Source: Methanofollis fontis
GTDB lineage: Archaea > Halobacteriota > Methanomicrobia > Methanomicrobiales > Methanofollaceae
Direction: 5' to 3'
DNA length: 64,000 nucleotides
Assembly: GCF_004297185.1 (NCBI RefSeq)
Contig: NZ_PGCL01000005.1
Span: 1-64,000 of the forward strand
Shown here one piece after another: positions 61,887 to 64,000 of the stretch; position 1 is the stretch's first letter, and each line of letters begins with the position of its first letter. The position numbers and the translations under genes were made by a program. The notes below the pieces were generated by a model that searched no databases, was not told the origin of the DNA, and saw nothing but the letters and a program-made list of their open reading frames with translations.

Positions 61887-61894
61887 TTTTATAC
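61887..61894 (+). promoter_or_regulatory. TATA box of the beta-helix/SGNH gene
   Basis: TTTTATAC lies 60-67 bases before the ATG at 61954, predicting transcription from about 61918 and a leader of about 35 bases with a GGGGGGG ribosome site. The gap upstream (61685-61886) is AT-rich, with a repeated CAATATT (about 61752-61769) and three CAACCA strings, and holds no gene. Confidence 0.45.
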
Positions 61895-61953
61895 AAAAGA
61901 TACATTTCTGAGATCGAGCAGGAGACCTGCCACCGCCCTGGGGGGGGACGGAT

Positions 61954-64000
61954 ATGAATAGCAAAAAATTGTTTATAGCATTTATTTTTCTCATCGGAAT
62001 GATATCATCGGCATATGCCGGACAGATCACAGTATCAGATGGAGAGAGCATCCAGGAAGCACTGGATGCAGCACAACCTGGAGATACAGTAAAGGTCGAA
62101 AGCGGCATCTACGGGGGAATCGTTGTCCAGAAAGATAATCTCACAATCCAGGGGGTGGATACAGGAAAGGGTCTGCCAGTCATCCATCGGCGGAGTTCTC
62201 CAGAGGCGATCAGGATCGAAGCGGAAGGCGTAATGGTGGAGAACTTTGTGATAAAAAATGCAAGCATTGCCCTGAATTCCAATGCTGCAATAATTTCAAG
62301 AAACCACATCGAGGGAGGAGGACTCTACATCACATCATCATCCAGGCATCTGATCGAGAACAACACCATACAGAGGGGTGGGATCTCACTCATCCAGTGC
62401 GCCGACAGCATCATTCTGAATAATACCATTTCAGACAATTCACAGAGTTACGGCATATTTTCAGACAGATCCGCCTTCAATCTTATAAAAATGAACAATA
62501 TCAGCAACAATGAGTATGGCATGATGGTGGGGACGTCATTCAATGACATCTATCTGAACACATTCATGAAAAACACGAATAACGTCGGTTTCACCGGGAT
62601 TATGCCGAGATCATTAGATATCTGGCATTCGTCGTCTCCAATCACCTATGAATACGAAGGGAACACCTTTGAGAATTGCCTGGGCAACTACTGGAGCGAT
62701 TACACCGGGACGGACAGTAACAATGACGGTGTAGGGGAGCAGAAATATGGAACCCCCGGACAGGAATCCCTGGACTACCACCCTCTCATCACTCCTGCAG
62801 ATGCGTATAAAGAGGATAAAACAAAAAAAAAAAATAGGGGATCTGGTGACGGGAACGATCTACTGCATCTGGAATCCTCCACAGCAGGCACTGTCGGTTT
62901 ATATTCAGATGCAATAACAGCAGACGCATCAACAGTCTCCATTCTCCCCCTCGGGGATTCAATTACCCAGGCCGATCAGGACCATGCCAGTTACAGATAC
63001 TGGTTGTGGCATACGTTGCAGGATAATGGGTATACCAATGTCGATTTCTGCGGCACCATGGATCTCAGCTGGAGCGGGACGCCAAACCTCTACCAGGATT
63101 TTGATCAGGATCATGAAGGTCATGCTGGATGGCGGGCGGACCACCTCATCAACGGGCGATATGACTCCAACGACAGACTTGCCACCTGGCTTTCCGGGTA
63201 TACCCCTGATGTGGTTTTACTGCATATAGGAACCAACGACCTGAACTGGGAGGAGATCGTCTTTGGTATCAGCGGTGAAGAGGTCATTGCCAATACGATT
63301 GAAGACGTTGAGCAGATCATCACCATTCTCAGATCCGACAATCCGGATGTTACCATCCTTGTCGCCAGGATCATACCCACAACAAAGTCACCCCATGAAG
63401 AATGGAATGTAAATCCGCTGGCAGTGACATATAACAGTCAGATAGCAGGAATGGCCGATGCGATGACCACCGACAGATCTCCGGTCATTGTCGTCGATCA
63501 CTACTCAGGGTTCGATCTCACCGCCGACACCTATGATTTTCTTCATCCTGACGAATCCGGGGAGAAAAAGATGAATACCAGGTGGTTCGGCACACTGGAC
63601 CAGATCCTGGACGGTTCAACAACCCCCCCGGACGAGGGGATCACCATCGACAACACCGACGCCGCCCATGTCTCCATCAGCGGAACATGGACCCCGAGCA
63701 CGTTTGCCGGGATCAACCCGCCATATGGGGTAAACTATCTCCATGACGGAAACACCGGAAAAGGGGAAAAAAGCGTCACATTCAGCCCGCAGATACCAGA
63801 AGACGGCGATTATAACGTGTATATATACTATACCCAGTACAGCAACAGGGCATCGAACACACCCGTCGATATCGTCCATGCAGGACAGACGGACACCGTC
63901 ACCGTCAACCAGAGGGTCAACGGAGGGCAGTTCTACCTTCTTGGAACCTATACATTCTATGCTGATTCCGGAGGGGCAATCAGGATACGAAACGACGCAA
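61954..64000 (+). CDS. Secreted beta-helix / SGNH-hydrolase / golvesin-like multidomain protein (partial, 3' end beyond window)
   Basis: The frame is open from ATG at 61954 to the window end (about 682 residues). There is a signal peptide ending 'ISSAYAGQ' (about residue 22), then a NosD/CASH-type right-handed beta-helix (about 24-285) with 'IQEALDAAQPGDTVKV' and repeated 'NNTI'-like turns. A Lys-rich linker encoded by a 12-A tract follows (about 287-296). Next is an SGNH esterase domain with the nucleophile in 'LPLGDSITQ' (about 335), 'HIGTNDLNWEE' and the Asp-His pair 'DFLHPDESG' (about 530). The last domain resembles the golvesin C-terminal type ('YIYYTQYSNRASNTPVDIVH'). It may bind and deacylate surface polysaccharide made by the adjacent enzymes (inference). 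Confidence 0.85.
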   Translation, partial: MNSKKLFIAFIFLIGMISSAYAGQITVSDGESIQEALDAAQPGDTVKVESGIYGGIVVQKDNLTIQGVDTGKGLPVIHRRSSPEAIRIEAEGVMVENFVIKNASIALNSNAAIISRNHIEGGGLYITSSSRHLIENNTIQRGGISLIQCADSIILNNTISDNSQSYGIFSDRSAFNLIKMNNISNNEYGMMVGTSFNDIYLNTFMKNTNNVGFTGIMPRSLDIWHSSSPITYEYEGNTFENCLGNYWSDYTGTDSNNDGVGEQKYGTPGQESLDYHPLITPADAYKEDKTKKKNRGSGDGNDLLHLESSTAGTVGLYSDAITADASTVSILPLGDSITQADQDHASYRYWLWHTLQDNGYTNVDFCGTMDLSWSGTPNLYQDFDQDHEGHAGWRADHLINGRYDSNDRLATWLSGYTPDVVLLHIGTNDLNWEEIVFGISGEEVIANTIEDVEQIITILRSDNPDVTILVARIIPTTKSPHEEWNVNPLAVTYNSQIAGMADAMTTDRSPVIVVDHYSGFDLTADTYDFLHPDESGEKKMNTRWFGTLDQILDGSTTPPDEGITIDNTDAAHVSISGTWTPSTFAGINPPYGVNYLHDGNTGKGEKSVTFSPQIPEDGDYNVYIYYTQYSNRASNTPVDIVHAGQTDTVTVNQRVNGGQFYLLGTYTFYADSGGAIRIRNDA
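62823..62834 (+). repeat. 12-A homopolymer inside a coding sequence
   Basis: Twelve consecutive A occur between the beta-helix and SGNH domains and encode a short lysine run. One additional A would place TAG in frame directly after the tract, truncating the protein before the esterase domain. Such tracts are prone to replication or transcription slippage. Confidence 0.8.

Overview
The window looks like the chromosome of a methanogenic archaeon, most likely of the order Methanomicrobiales or a close relative. It carries methanofuran (mfnA) and coenzyme F420 (cofE, cofC, cofG) biosynthesis genes. It also has archaeal-type Dph2, Hpt, Nre, ATP-dependent DNA ligase and NifB, an archaeal SMC/ScpA/ScpB condensin operon, TATA-box promoters and a CCA-less tRNA-Val. 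Genes are tightly packed and co-directional neighbours often overlap by ATGA, GTGA or TGATG, which implies translational coupling. The order assignment is inference from gene content.

Layout. 0.2-5.4 kb (minus): an unknown coiled-coil gene, then smc, scpA and scpB. 5.7-9.4 kb (plus): glyA-folD-folP-cofE, a folate-type C1 and F420 cluster, with cofC convergent to it. 10.1-13.1 kb (plus): cofG-purC-purS-purQ-ferredoxin:thioredoxin reductase. 20.5-13.3 kb (minus): ppsA-mfnA-hpt-dph2-orphan-rRNA/DNA methylase-MFS transporter. 20.8-22.6 kb: serA and tRNA-Val(GAC). Then comes about 1.2 kb with no convincing protein gene but with striking palindromes and a possible small RNA. 23.8-26.5 kb: an ECF-type ABC transporter with a fused double ATPase. 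26.5-36.8 kb: secreted or membrane orphans, a YgiQ-like radical SAM protein, a DUF2117-like protein, Nre repair protein, DNA ligase, a metallo-beta-lactamase-fold protein and an ABC-class ATPase.

37.3-43.6 kb (plus) is a coupled operon: an AmrS-like radical SAM enzyme, an unrecognised 133-aa protein, a SAM methyltransferase, a FecCD-type permease, its ATPase, and a lipoprotein with two nearly identical metal-chelate binding domains in tandem.

43.8-54.2 kb is a molybdate/tungstate island, and it is the best candidate for an undescribed system. It holds two molybdenum-storage-protein-like (MoSto) kinase-fold genes. Each is paired head-to-head with a paralogous, unrecognised 75-aa protein gene across a palindrome-bearing divergent promoter. 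A winged-helix protein follows the second pair. Next come a ModABC-like transporter with an embedded TrmO/TsaA gene, a MOT1/SulP-like permease, a TupABC-like transporter and a second winged-helix protein. A nifB gene sits just beyond. Together these could import, sense, store and spend Mo or W, the metals of formylmethanofuran and formate dehydrogenases.

57.3-64 kb is less GC-rich and encodes a surface-glycan module: a flippase, two glycosyltransferases and a large secreted beta-helix/SGNH/golvesin-like protein that runs off the window end and carries a 12-A homopolymer between its domains. No CRISPR array, rRNA, transposase or integrase was seen.
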